The notes beneath the pieces are model-generated. The model searched no databases. It saw nothing but the letters and a program-made list of their open reading frames with translations, and was not told the origin of the DNA. Of a stretch of DNA of 64,000 nt, positions 24,201-52,205 are shown piece by piece (positions within the stretch are counted from its first letter, which is position 1; each line of letters starts with the position of its first letter). Position numbers and translations under genes: made by a program. Source of the stretch: Labia minor. Lineage: Eukaryota; Arthropoda; Insecta; Dermaptera; Spongiphoridae. The stretch is from positions 57,084,528 to 57,148,527 of the forward strand of contig OY720345.1 in NCBI GenBank assembly GCA_963082975.1. The letters run 5' to 3'.

Positions 24201-27200
24201 TGGCAACTTTTTTAAGAAATGTCTCATTATTGGAAAATGCAGTCTTTAAAATTTATCGACCTGTAAGTAATTTATTAAATTTTAAAACATTTTATTTTTA
24301 ACAATTCTTTAATATATATTTACGTCAAATAAAATGTGATTATTTATATTTACTTGTATAATATTTAATAGCAAGTTACATAAACATTTTTAAAAATATT
24401 GTGAAAATTCTAAATTTAATTATTTACTTATTATTAATTATTTTTTGTATAATATATTTTTTCTAGCTCTTAACCCAACAACCTAGAAGAAATCTTAATG
24501 TTCACGAACATATTAGCTATGCTTTGCTGAAAGAAGGGAATCTTCCAACTCCAAATTTCGGAGTTGCGACAAGTAGTCAACAAGCAACAGAAATAGCCAA
24601 AAGTTTGAATACTAAAGATATTGTTGTTAAAGCTCAAGTGTTAGCTGGAGGTCGTGGAAAGGGCACCTTTAAAAATGGCTTTAAAGGCGGTGTCCAAATG
24701 GTGAAAACGTAAGATTTAATTTAAATCAATTTAACATGATTATTTCCAACAAGATAATAGTTTCATTATTCTATTTATAACCAAAAGGATGTTAATAATT
24801 TTTTCTTAGTTTGAATTCTTAGCAACTTATTTTTAAATAATTATTCATTATTTTGAAATTTTTTTTAATATTATATCTATTTGATCTAGATTATTTTTGA
24901 TTTTTATGATATCAATTTTAAACAAATTTATAAATTAGTTTTTGGAAAATTTTATTAACCTAAGATGATGAAAATTTTTTTGCATAGGATAAAATAAAAT
25001 ATACTAATGTGATATATAAATACAAATATATATTTAATTTAAATTCTGCATTCTGGATTACTCTTATGTCAAATTGACAATATGACAACTCTAAAAAATA
25101 TATAAAACTAAATTCTTGTTAAAAACTCTGAATTAATTTAAATTTTGGGAAATTATACCCTATTATTTAACTATTTTAATGTAATGTATAATATAAAATT
25201 TAAAAAAAAATAGAATGAAAAAAATGAAGTTATTTTTCTTCAATTTTTTCAACATATTTAATTACCTCTATTCTCACATCTCATCTTTCTATGACGTATC
25301 CTATTAACTTTTATTTCAATTGAACTTCGATTAGAAAATTTAAATAATTCCTATTAATAGAATTTTATCTCATTCATTTTTTTTATTTAAATAAAAGTAT
25401 GAATCATAAACAATTATTATTATTACATAATAATAATAAAAAAATGATGTTAAATAATTTTTATCTAGGTTCTAAGCTATATCCCAGATTCTAAGCTATA
25501 TCTATCTATATTTATCTAGATTCTAAGCTATATCAACTATTTTAGTTGGGCCTGGATATTTTGAAATATTTTTATCCCAGAAAAAACTGATATACCTTAA
25601 TAATTTTCTCTCACAAAGTAATATGATATAAACAGGCATACGGGATTTGTTTTCAAAAATCAATTGGAAAAAAAATATTTACAGTCTTGAACCAGTTTTT
25701 AAAGTTTGTTTCATGAATTTATTCTTTCTAAAAAGATTTTTTAATGTAAGGTTGTCCTTTTGCAGCCAGGACCTTGATCATTGCTATAAAGCAATGCTAT
25801 ATAATTTATGTTCATATGGTTTTTTTATTTTATTTTTTTTAAATATAGTCCCGAAGAAGCTTCTGAAGCTGCTTCCAAAATGATCGGGCAATTGCTTGTT
25901 ACAAAGCAAACAGGAGAAGCTGGAAGAATTTGCAATAAGGTCATGATTACTGAACGTAAGATGCCAAAAAAAGAATATTATATAGCAATTATGATGGAAA
26001 GAGCATTCCAGGTATAGATATGTTTTTAACTATTCATTTATTACTTATTATACTATAATAAAATTATATTTTTTTAAAAAAAAATTTTAGGGACCTGTAA
26101 TAATTGCTTCTTCTCAAGGTGGTGTTAATATCGAAGATGTTGCTGCTAAAGATCCTAATGCCATCATTTATGAACCTATAAATGTTTTAAAAGGTATAAT
26201 ATTTATTAAGATTCTCACAAGTATATATTTTATAATAATTATTAGTTAGCATTAATTGTTACCTTCTTACAATTTTTGTAAAGCTCTAAAATCTCAAAAA
26301 AGATTATAATTAAAATGAAATATTTAACTAAATAAAAAACATTATTTAGTAACAAAACAAATGTTTATTTTTTAAATTTAATATTTTAAAATAGTTTTAA
26401 TTCAAATTTTAAAAATCTTTATACCTTTTTTTCTACATAGGCCTATCAAAGGAGCAAGCAGCACAAGTAACGAAAAAAATTGGACTGGGAGATAATAAAG
26501 ATATGATTGATAATATTATGAATCTATATAAATTATTCCAAGATAAAGATGCTACATTAATTGAAGTTAATCCATTTGCTCAAGATGAGGCTGGGAAATG
26601 TAAGAATGAAATATAATCGAATCATCTCTTTTTACAACAACTTTACCAATATTTTAATCATTGAAATTCATTTTTCCTATTTTATATTTTCAATGATAGA
26701 TTCGGCTTTAAGCATGGTTTTTATATGTATTGATTATTAATTACATTTAAAATTGGGTTCATTAATCTAATGACTAATATTATTCATTAATCGATAATAA
26801 AAATTAGAATAACGATACAAAAATAATTTATGTTTGAATAATTGTTATGACTAAACAAATAATTATTCAAGTCGATGATCATTAATTATATAAGATTCCT
26901 ATATTCTCACATTATTCATTGCATCTATATTTTATTATTGTTATAGACATCATCTCTGTTATCATAATGTATATTTTTTAATTTATTTATTACTTTTAAT
27001 AAATTAATTCTTATTTTACGCAAAGAAAGTTAATACTTCATCACATATATTTATCTAATTTATTTACATTGTAGTTTTTGCCCTTGATTGTAAAATGAGA
27101 TTCGATGACAATGCTGCATTCCGACAAAAAGAATTATTTAAACTTCGAGATTGGACTCAAGAAGATCCTAAAGAAGTTCAAGCTTCTAAATTTGATTTGA

Positions 27201-29799
27201 ATTACGTAGCTCTTGATGGTTTGAATTGTTTTATCTTCAAATTAGTATATTAAAATAATATATTATATTATTGTTTTAAAATATTTTAGGAAATATTGGT
27301 TGCATGGTTAATGGAGCCGGTTTAGCTATGGCTACCATGGATCTTATTAAATATCATGGAGGGAACCCAGCTAATTTCCTTGATGTTGGAGGTGGAGCTA
27401 CCAAACAGCAGGTATATAATTAATAATAAAAATTTTATTCCATAGAATAATATTTTTTAAATTATTTAACTAATATCTATAATCATATAACTGATATTCT
27501 CTTAAATGGCTGGACAATTGAATATAATATAAACAAACCTTATTTTTATTTTGTTTTATTTCAATACTGGTTGTCTACCAATTTTTTTGAAATATAATTT
27601 ATCATTTATTATTATTTTTAATTCTTGAATCATTTACAAAATTAACAATAATATAAAATCATTGATTATTTGAGAGCAAATATATCATATAAATTAGTAT
27701 ATACTAAGTTTAAAAATTATAATAAGTATATTTTTTTATTTTCATTTTTTTAATAATTCTTTTAGGTTAAAGAAGCTTTTAAAATTATTACAGCAGATCC
27801 CAAAGTTCATGCTATTTTGGTAAATATTTTTGGAGGAATTATGCGATGTGATATTATTGCAGAAGGCATTATTGATGCTGCTCATGAGCTTAATATCAAA
27901 GTTCCTATTGTGGCGAGATTATTAGTAAGAAAAATTATCATTTTTTAAAAATCCACATTAAAACTTAAACTTATAATTATAATTTTATAAATTAATTTTT
28001 TGAAATTTGTAATTTTTAAATATAATTTCAATATTCTGACTGAATCAATTAGTAAACTTTACTTATAAGTTTACAAATCTTGAAATTTTTAATATAATTA
28101 CTTTTAATGAACAATTTTAAATATCCATTTACATACTTATATTAAAACATATACAAAACTTTACATACACACACATCTATATAAGATAAAAATATAAAAT
28201 TTAATTCAATATATAAAAACATTTTTATATATAAGATGAGAAATACTTATCACTTGCCAATGTAGGGTTCCATGGTCGACGAAGCCAAAGTTTTGGTTGC
28301 ATCTTCTGGAATGAAGATCCTCGCCTGTGACAGCTTAGATGAAGCAGCTCGACTCGCCTGTAAAATTTCTACTATCGTCGGAATCGCTCGAAAAGAAAAA
28401 CTTGACGTCCACTTTGAAATTCCCATTTAGGCACGACGTTTTGGTTTAATTGTTTAGTTGAAATAATTTTGAATTGTTTGTCATTTATTTATTTCTATTT
28501 TCTTGTTTCATTAAATTAGTAATTTATTTAATTAATGACTAAAAAATGACAATAAGTTCAAAATTATATTATAAATGTTGCATCAACATTCCTATCAACT
28601 TTTCAGTTTTTGTTGGCGTCTGGGGTTTTTTCTATTTATTTTCTTAATTTGTTTCTCTATTCTTAATTTGCACTTCTCTTCTTTGGTTTTCATCCAGCTT
28701 TGGTTGTTCCACTTGGTTGTTGCCTGTTGGTTCTCTATTATGTTCTATTTTGTATTTGTTATTTTTTTGTTCTTCATCTTTTTATATATTTTGTGTTTGT
28801 CTATATACCTTATTTAAAACATTTTCATCGCATTTCACAATTGTTCTTTTGTTTCTTCCGCATATAACATTTTTATTTACATTTTATTTTTATTTACATC
28901 GATGACACTATATTAACATACACAAATATTAATATACTCTCATGGAATGGTAAATTATTTTTTGTTTTTGGAATGATATGTAAACTTTACTTTATAATTA
29001 TTATTATTAAATATATCATTTATAATAGTACTAATATTAAATACATTTTTACATACAATTTAAATTATCCAAGCATTTATTCATTTATTTAATTAATATT
29101 ACTATTACGATTTTTCTATTAATTAAGGATTAAGGGATTTTCCCCATATTTACTATTATCTCACAATTAACTTATAATTTTACATTTATACTATTCATTT
29201 ACACAATTCTTCTAATCTAATTGAATTTTATTTAAATTTTAATTTAATTTACTTGATTGTTTAAGTAATTTAAAATTTATACCTAACATTGGGTTGATAA
29301 GTCTATTTGAGCATTTGAAACACCTTTTAGAATATATTCTCTTTTATAAATATATATATGTATATATTATATTATATATACATATATATATATATTAATT
29401 TTTCATGTTAAAAGATATTATCAGTTGTTAAAACAATTATAACCATTTAATTAAATTTTATTTAATTTTAATAATTAATTAATTCAAATTATTTTTTAAT
29501 TTTTCTATTTCACCAATTTTCACCGTTTTTAAATGAATAATTAAAATTAATTCTGTTATTAGCTATCAACATCCAAAATATTCAATTTTATATTTGTTAT
29601 ATCATTTATTTAATCTTAACATGAAAAATTAATTTTTAATTTCATTAATAGAAAATTTTTTTAATATTAATTTTCTATTTTACAGGGGAATAAAGTTGAA
29701 GAAGCAAAACAAATGATTGATAAAGCTAAACTTAAATTGGTAATGCAAAATGATCTCGATTCTGCTGCAAAAGAGATTGTTAAACTTTCCAAACATTGA
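24201..29799 (+). CDS. SUCLA2: Succinyl-CoA ligase [ADP-forming] beta subunit, mitochondrial
   Basis: Exons: 24201-24262, 24467-24708, 25849-26011, 26091-26193, 26441-26599, 27075-27218, 27290-27411, 27766-27924, then either 28266-28430 or 29686-29799. Protein of about 439 residues with the first ending. It catalyses the ATP-forming step of the TCA cycle (succinyl-CoA to succinate) together with SUCLG1 in the mitochondrial matrix. Landmarks: [28 protein letters not shown] and [19 protein letters not shown] (ATP-grasp), then [18 protein letters not shown] and [17 protein letters not shown] (CoA-ligase domain). The body is of the ADP type (SUCLA2) rather than SUCLG2. In exon 1 the ATG frame hits TAA after four codons; one extra T in the T-run at 24209-24213 would open a good mitochondrial leader ([15 protein letters not shown]). 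The exon 1 to 2 junction demands that shifted frame. AATAAA is at 30068-30073. Confidence 0.95.
28266..28430 (+). CDS. SUCLA2: SUCLA2 alternative terminal exon A (full-length C-terminus)
   Basis: It follows a TGTAG acceptor in phase 0 and encodes 54 residues: [35 protein letters not shown], ending [10 protein letters not shown] and TAG. This matches the usual SUCLA2 end (ACDDLDEAARMVVKLS ... DVKFQLPI). Its codons use C and G at third positions much more often than any other exon of the gene, so it stands out from the AT-rich background. A long AT-rich stretch without features (28431-29685) follows before exon B. Confidence 0.85.
   Translation, partial: GSMVDEAKVLVASSGMKILACDSLDEAARLACKISTIVGIARKEKLDVHFEIPI
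28431..29685. other. 3' UTR or intron between the two SUCLA2 terminal exons
   Basis: For the exon A transcript this is the 3' flank; for exon B it is intron. It contains pyrimidine-rich sequence (28575-28900) whose hydrophobic open frames look like chance, and a TA-rich palindrome at about 29348-29396. No clear AATAAA follows exon A closely. Confidence 0.5.
29686..29799 (+). CDS. SUCLA2: SUCLA2 alternative terminal exon B (short C-terminus)
   Basis: It follows a TTTTACAG acceptor in phase 0, the same phase as exon A. It encodes 37 residues: [37 protein letters not shown], then TGA. It aligns with the first two thirds of exon A and stops where GTP-type (SUCLG2) subunits stop, without the last 17 residues. 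Its AT-rich codons match the rest of the gene. Confidence 0.85.
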   Translation, partial: GNKVEEAKQMIDKAKLKLVMQNDLDSAAKEIVKLSKH

Positions 29800-30209
29800 A
29801 CATTCAAATTTATTCTGAATCTATTAAAGATTTTTTTCTAAATAATTAAATTATTTTATAATTATTTTATTTCTAGAAAACTATATCTTCTAGTCGCATT
29901 TTTTTAGACTAGTGAATTTTTCTCATTATTTATTTCACTTTATTTATTATAACATTTTAGTCTACAAAATTCATATATAATTAATTTTATGCCATTTATC
30001 AAAATTATAAGTATTTTTAAGTATATTAAAAATTATATAAATTTATTATTGTTGTATTTGAATTAATAATAAAAATATATATTTATTTTATCAAATTGTA
30101 TTTTGGTAAATGATTTTCCCTTTTTTTGTATTTCTTCGATTTCATTTTCTATTCAAAAAGCTTTTCATAATTATTTATAACTTTCTCTTTTAGTAAATAA
30201 ATCTATTTA

Positions 30210-30775
30210 TCTCTGTGCTGGCAACAATCACAACCACTCCAATCGTCCATCCAACTTTACGACATGGATTACATTGTCCATCCATGGTGTTCTTGGTCTA
30301 CCAACGAGTCGCTTCCCAATCGGTCTTCCAACAAACAAGTCTTCTCTCCCATACTAACTACATGTCCCGCTTATCGCAACCTTCTCGATATTATGGCCAT
30401 TTGGAGATACATATTGGTCATTCATTTCCTCGTTATGCACTCTCAATTCCCTGATGATTTCATCATTCTTAGGCCTAAATGCTATGAAGAATCATATTTT
30501 AAAATACTCTTAAATATATTTTCGTCTTCCAGTCAGTCCATACCTAATATTACATACAAAATATATCCCTTTACTGCATGATAACAGGCATTACCCGATT
30601 GCATTCTCCAATATTATCCTTCGTGATTATAAAACCTAAGTATTTAAATTTTTATAGGCTTTGTACATGAAGATTTTGTCTATTGATTTTAAACTTGTGA
30701 TACTAAATATTTTGTCTTAATAGTATTAATTTCGATAAAAATCTCTGCGCCTTTTTTTATACGCTTTTTATTGAA
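30210..30775 (-). mobile_element. Non-LTR retrotransposon remnant
   Basis: Its minus strand matches 1500-2320: the GGTTTTATAATCACRAAGGA segment (KYLGFIITKD) and the KTKYLVSQ-like stretch near 30700-30730 are recognisable. It has many stops and lies just after SUCLA2. Confidence 0.75.
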
Positions 30776-30784
30776 ATTGCCAAA

Positions 30785-31314
30785 TACCCTATTTTTAAAT
30801 CCTAGATTCCCGACGTGGGGGCGGAAGCGGGTCCAAAGACAAATGGGGGCCGTTATGTTAGTCAAGGGATCGGCCGAGGCTTACCTACATAATTAGAAAT
30901 TTAATATAATATAATATTTAATATAATAATTTGAAAATGTATCTATTTTGATAAAAAACATTTTGTTATCACACTAAGAAGACTTATTATTAAAGCGTAA
31001 ATAAACATTAAAACATTTAATTAAGTATTAATAATTGAACTAATTGATTCGGTTTAAGAATATCGGTAACAAGTCAAGTTGGTAAACAAAGACGTAATTT
31101 ACAAAATCAAACAAGTTTCTACAAAAATACAGGAACTTTTAATAACCTGTTTGCAAGGCAAGTGCATTGAGGCACCGTAAACGAACTAAGGAGCTGTAAC
31201 ATCTTGTATGTTATAAAATGAGTTTATTTGGGCAACTTTGTAGTGAAAATAATAAAGACTAAAAGCTCTCGAAAGGCGTTTGTCTGAATCACTTTTTCAA
31301 TCTACACTTACCGG
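30785..31314 (+). mobile_element. Possible LTR retrotransposon 3' end
   Basis: A purine-rich tract (GACGTGGGGGCGGAAGCGGG and AAATGGGGGCCG) precedes TGTTAGTCAAGG at about 30857. The following 460 bp end in AATAAAGACTAAAAGCTCTC and then a TCTACA that could be the LTR end. No target duplication and no second LTR were seen, so this is tentative. Confidence 0.35.
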
Positions 31315-33861
31315 CAAAAAAAACGCAACACTTGAATTTTAAATTATTTTTAAAATAATCACGACCCTCAACCATGACCATGAGAAGCAAGATTACACAG
31401 AAAGAGAGAAAACTAATTTTTGATTTGTGATTATTAATAGATAATAGATAGACACCCAAGATTGGTATAATTATCTATTATGTAAAGTTTGGAATTTTGT
31501 TTTCTTATAAGGGGGTCAGTACTTCATAAAAGGTTGAGAAACTTATTTAAATCGTCCTTGTAACCTAATACTTGAATTTTATGAACTTTTATGAAGTTAT
31601 CCCCAATTTGTCTAATCGGGTATTCCAATTAAATAAAATTCCTGATAGTGCGTTACCTTGTTTTAATTTATTTCGAATTTCATATATTTCTGATACTTGA
31701 TTCTTTATTACCTTCGAGACAAATCCTAGAGTCCGTTAATTGAATTATTAAGTATAATTGTTTATTGATATTAAAATTATTTTTGTAAATTTTCTTGGGT
31801 TTGGGAAATCTATCACAAGGTGAATAGTTCTTAAGTATTTATATTAGCAATATACTATAATATTTCAAAAATATTAGGACAATAAATTAGAGGCATTGAA
31901 GGAATAAAATAAAATTTTTAGGCATTAAATAACAAATTTATTTATTAATAAAACTAAGCCATGATCATGTATAAGATAAAATATCTTGGATGACAAATTA
32001 ATTGAAAGACGTAGATATAAATGTACTTAATCTACGTTTTAGAATACTTCTTTGGCACTTAATATTCATAAAAATGTATATATATATATATGTATATATA
32101 ATTATTAACAAATTATTTTTATTTTTAAATATACAATCAAAGAAAATAACAAAGTATAATAGAATATAGAGATTCTATGAAGAAAATATACATAGATATC
32201 ACAAGGTGTTTGTTTATAAAAAGAAAACATTTGGCTTAGGTATATTGTACTAAATTTGAATATTTATTCCCTAGAAATAAATATTTAATCATTTATTATA
32301 TTTAGAAAAAAGATGAACAGTATAAATGAAAATTAAATGCATTAATATTAATTGAAAGAAATTACAAATTTTAAATGTTATTTAATGGTTGAAAAAAATA
32401 TATTAAAAAAATTTAGGATTCGAGATTAAAAATTTAATATTTATTTTCGATAAAAAAGCGGTGAATCTTATTTAATGATTTTAATTTCTTTATTTTTTTA
32501 AACTCAGATGATCAACTAGATAAATTTGAACAATTCTCAAATTTCTCTATAAAATTATTAATTTTTAATATATATATATATATTCTAATCTATAAAATAT
32601 TCTTTAAATATAGTGTTTTCATTTAAAAGATATCAATCAATCTATTTGTTAGTTTTCTAATTTACATCACATTTTCTATTTCAATAATGAAATTATACAT
32701 TTACTCTACCATTTTCGATCGATTTCCAAACTATTCACAATGTTAGTCAAAGGAATGAATAATTTATTTTGAAACAAAATATATTTTATTATTCTAAAAT
32801 AATTCAAGTTCATCTTTCTTAATATACTTTCTCTAAATATTTTAATAAAATAAAAAAAAAATGTAATATTTCTTCTGGAAATAAATTAATTTAATTTCAA
32901 ACATTTTCCTTTATTATAAGCCTTCAAAGTTTGGATAATCTATTTTAGGAGAAAATATTCTCTATTTTTGAATACCTTTTTAAAATAAAGAAATAATTCT
33001 GTTAATATTAACAGCAGATATTCATTTATTTATTATCTATAACATTTAAAGTATTTAATTAGGTATAATGTTTAATAATAAACTATATGATTAATCAATA
33101 AATAAGATAATTATTTTATATAAAAAAAATGAAATTTTTTGGTTATGAGATTAATTTTCTAAATAAGCATATATTTAATTTATTTATAAACTTTGTTATA
33201 GTTTGAACTCTAGTTAAAATATTTAAAACTAATAAATTATTGCATTCCATGTTTCGAATTAATATTATAATCACTAAAATTTAAAAAACGATACGCGGAA
33301 AAAATATTTTGTTCCTTGGGGACTAGAATGAATTGTCTTAAATCTTTAGGATAATCCTTTCTAAAGGATTTTTAATATATTGGCATTTATTTATTATTTC
33401 TAAACATTTAAAAATAATATTTTTCAAAACTATATATAATATAATATAATAAATACATTTTTTTTCCCATATCATAATTAATACTATTTTCTTAGTGGAA
33501 TTTTTTATCTTGAAAATACAATTTTTACCGACGAAATACCAATATTTTTAGGAATATCTTTTGGGAAACTATATAAATAAACCTCTTAAAATTACTTGCT
33601 AAAATATTTTTATATTTTGTTATTGGTCCACGATTTGATTTTCCCAAATTAGTTAGGATTACAACTGATAGATATCTAAAAAGTATCTATTCAAATTTTG
33701 ACTAGAAAATTACACCTTTTAAAGATCTTTAATGATACTTTATTAAAACAAGATCTGTTACTTTTTCCACAAGATCTATTATTTATTCTTATAAGAACTC
33801 TTTTTCTTGGTTCAATATTTTCTCATTAATAATAATATATCAGAAAATATATTTTCATTAT
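31315..33861. other. AT-rich intergenic stretch between SUCLA2 and PLC-beta
   Basis: At 31311-31333 ACCGGCAAAAAAAACGCAAC resembles a Tc1/mariner-like terminal repeat, but no partner was found. TA microsatellites are at 32076-32096 and 32571-32582. The minus-strand poly(A) signal of the PLC gene is likely the TTTATT at 33782-33787. Nothing else is supported. Confidence 0.45.
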
Positions 33862-48623
<14,762 letters not shown>

Positions 48624-48934
48624 GTTGAGTTAAATAATTATATCCCAGGCGTCTGGTTGCCGATGCGGGTGTCGTGTCGGTTGCTGGCCCCCACGGCGGG
48701 TGCCCCACCGAAGAGCCAGCACACTGATCAAGAAATGACAGACACGGCATGTTAGTAATTTATTATTTGAATCTCCTTCCTATTCATTGCCATTAAGAAG
48801 ATATAAACTAAAGCGAATGTACATCACAAATACTTAAATAGATACGAAAAATAATAAAATCCAATATAACTGATTTTAAACAAAAAACAAAACAACAACA
48901 ATTAATTATAACAAATGAAGATTTTATTTAATAA
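48624..48934 (-). promoter_or_regulatory. Upstream region of the PLC-beta gene
   Basis: The 110 bp before the ATG (48640-48745) are clearly richer in GC than the surroundings and probably contain the 5' UTR and core promoter. At 48756-48765 TAATTTATTA fits a paired-homeodomain dimer site, as used by photoreceptor genes, but chance matches are common in such AT-rich DNA. Confidence 0.4.
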
Positions 48935-49995
48935 CTAGCTGAACTCAACCATGCTTCGCTGGGGTTTACTTACAATACGTTAATTTAATATTTTACTAAT
49001 TACTCAATAAATAATTAATTTGTATTAAACAATTTAAAATAATTCACATTACAGTGAGAATAAAATCTATTAACACAAAAGTAAATACACCTTGTTTGTA
49101 TCATATACATTGTACAGCAATTATATCAGCCATTAGCAAATAAATAAAAATATTTCAATTATAACGCAGTACCATCCATCGAATAATTACACTGGGACAC
49201 AGTGAATTCAACCTTTCTCTATAAAAAGGATTAAATTTCCAATTAAAAAATCGACTAACTCGAAATTTGAATTGAATTAAATAACATATATTATATTTAA
49301 ATTATATTTAAGTAATTAAATTATAAATTAAAATTAATAAATAATATTTATTAAACCAGCGCGTGTTTGGCTCTGTTGATGGCACCAAGTCAAGTGCTCG
49401 CGCGTGTTTTTTAGAGTTAAAAAATTAATTCTGGTACTTTCAGCAATTCAATCAAGCTGAAATTCTATATATAACAGTTTTCAATTTTTAATCATGTGAA
49501 AAGCTATCAAACATATATCTTTATTTTTACGTTAAGTTTAGAGAAAAAAAATGAAAACGTGGTAAGTAATGCTCTTCCGGATGAGCTACATTTCTCAAAA
49601 GTTGATAGAAAACTACGAATTTTGAATAATACCCGTTTATCAAAGTTCATTATTCTAGCTCAAACCATTAATGCGTAATCTTGTCTTCATACTCGCACAT
49701 ATATATATATATATACAGATATACAGACATATATACAGACATTTTTCTCAACCTTAGTGAAAATGACTCAGGAACCTTCAAAACATGTAAAAACATCAAA
49801 ATCTCGACATCGAAAATTTTTATGATCGCAATACTATCTCTGATGAAATAACGCCAACTAATTGAGATAAAAAATATCCTATTCTTTAAGGTGGCTTAAA
49901 TATTAAATATCTACAAAATTTTATTGAAATCGGTTTAAAGGTTTAGGAGATTAGTCCGGTCCATCATGACTTGAGATTTTTATATATAAAGATAT
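48935..49995. mobile_element. Old repeat of the CTAGCTGA...GAAATCGG type, split by a family A HINE
   Basis: The left end is AACTAGCTGAACTCAACCAT with TGCTTCGCTGGGG; the right part has TTTTATTGAAATCGGTTTAA, GGTTTAGGAGATTAG and a TTTTTATATATAAAGAT end. Elements with these ends are common in arthropod genomes. A family A copy occupies about 49250-49855 (minus), with its CTATCTCTGATG end to the right and its hairpin lost. Confidence 0.55.
49250..49855 (-). mobile_element. Family A HINE, copy 4
   Basis: The reversed core matches the other copies (CTTTCAGCAATTCAATCAAG, CTCAAAAGTTGATAGAAAAC, and ATCGCAATACTATCTCT at the 5' end). The subterminal repeats are mutated and a TA tract replaces part of the CA repeat. 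This is an older copy. Confidence 0.75.
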
Positions 49996-52205
49996 ACACA
50001 TTTTTACTCAGAAAATACTGATAAATCTAAATTTTCCATTTTATTTTTATTCAGTTTGTCATTTTTGAATTTTAATAATTATCCTTGTGATGATAAGCCT
50101 TTAAAATAATTAAATATATTCATGAAAAATTAAAATTAAAATAATTAAAATTAATTACTAATAAATTATTTTTTTAGCAAAAATAACCTCCTTTCCAATA
50201 AAAATTAATATTTATATAAATTTAAATTTCTTATTAGAAAATTCGAAATTTAAATTTATTTACATTAAGAAGTGAGATAATATTAAAAGATGGTTCTATT
50301 AAGATAAAAATATATATTATTTTATACCTACAAAATAAACACAAATATATACTATATATGATTTTCATAAATTTTAATCATTACTATTTACTTTTACTAT
50401 TTTTTTTTTACATTTTGATCCAATATATCACATGTGTATATAATATATATGCTTACTACAAATGAATTAATTATTTTTAATTTCGTTTAAAGATATTTTT
50501 AAATAGAATTAACTTATTTTTAAAAATTAATTTTATCTTCTATATTATTAAAAAAATAATAATTTGAAAAAATTATAATATTTTCATTGGTAACATATTT
50601 ATTAAATATATTTTTTTTTATTTAATAGAGATTCTGAGAGATTTTTATGAGGTTTAGGCTATATTTTACTATTACAATAAGTAGTAATTTCACAAAAATT
50701 AAGATTCTAAGATTAAAGAGAAATTGATTATTATAACGAGGAATAAGTAAATGTTTATTGTTCATTTTTTTCATTTTCACTATTTGAAAGAATTCACATC
50801 AATTAATCGCTAAGTTAATTTTAAATTGATATATCCAAAGATAATTTACTTCCTACCATATTATTAAAATATTTATATATATATATATATATAGGTATCA
50901 CTACTTTAATAAAAATAGAAAAAATAAACCATGGCTTTAAACAATCAAATTGTCTTATTATGCATAGAATAGTTTAGATCCGTGTTATCAATTATGTAAA
51001 TAAGATTATTGGCAATGCGGGTTGAACATTAAACACAACAGGATTAAAATAAAAAATGGCATTACTTTGCATTGTACAGATAGTATTAGGAAGTGAAATA
51101 TTGAATTTAAATTCATTATCCAAGGAAAAAGAAATAATTATATATATAACCTTTAAAATATTTTGAAATTTATTTAAATAGAAAATAAATAATTTTTATC
51201 TCGCAAACTAGAAGCGACCCGGAAATATTGCATAAAGAAATTTTCTTTGGAATTAAAAAAGAAATCCACTGGCAAAGTTTTATCCAAATCCATGACATGA
51301 CAATTTATATGGACAATTACCTTATATTAGATAATTTGTGTTTATTGTTTTTCTTTTTATTTTCATTTTTATCTTAATTTTAATCATAATAAATATAAAG
51401 TAAAATTCATTACAAATCCAAAAATATCAAAAATATTTTCAGAAAAACCTACCAAATAATTTTTTAAAGAAAATAAACGTTAACATATATCTCTTTTGAA
51501 GGTTTAAAAGATCAATAGAGCCGACTTTTTTACCCAACTACCGAATTTGAATTTAATCCCATTTTCACCTACACCTGAATATAAATCTTCCAAAATTCAC
51601 TTTAAAAATCCTTAAAATGTAAAACAATATACGCGCTCGATATTTCATTGAAATATTATTCTTATATTCATTACTAAATTCTAAGTAAAAATGATATAAT
51701 ATTTTCATATATTGAATTATTTCTTATTAATATTATTTAATTACTTTTACACTTCATTAATCAATTGTTATTTAATATAAATTTGTAAATAATTTTCTTT
51801 TAACAATAAAACAAAACATTAATTCACTCTCTTAAATGTATTTACTTTTGTTTTTATAAGAGGAAGAAAAGTAATTTAGTAAAAAACAAAAATTAAATAT
51901 TAATAGTCATTCTTATAGGATATTCTTATAATTTTAATTTTTTTTAAGTTTTTTATAAAGAGAAATTTTATTTATTAAATTTCTAGTAAAGTCTAATATT
52001 TTAATTAAACAATTTTAAAAAAAGTAATTAGTGCCGTTTCAATAATTCCAATTGATTGTTCGATAATTTTGGAATTGTTTAAAAGTGTGACCTTTTATTT
52101 TTAAGTTTATGTGGAATTCTGACTAGAAAAAGAAAGGGCATTGAAAGAAATTAATTTAGATAGATTATATTCATGAATAATTCTATAATATACATATATA
52201 TTATA
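49996..52205. other. AT-rich intergenic sequence, nothing recognised
   Basis: A TA microsatellite lies at about 50873-50893. No gene, repeat family or signal is supported. Confidence 0.5.

Noticed and set aside
28575-28905. Hydrophobic open frames of 62-80 residues resembling membrane proteins
   Set aside because: They come from a T-rich stretch between the two SUCLA2 terminal exons, overlap in different frames and show no conserved motif.
29686-29799. Exon B as part of a separate SUCLG2 gene
   Set aside because: No other SUCLG2-type exon is nearby, its phase fits the SUCLA2 exon before it, and several residues (DLD, VKLS) are of the SUCLA2 kind.
48756-48765. Paired-homeodomain site as proof of eye-specific control of norpA
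   Set aside because: A 10-bp A/T palindrome is expected often by chance in this composition, so it is mentioned only as a possibility.
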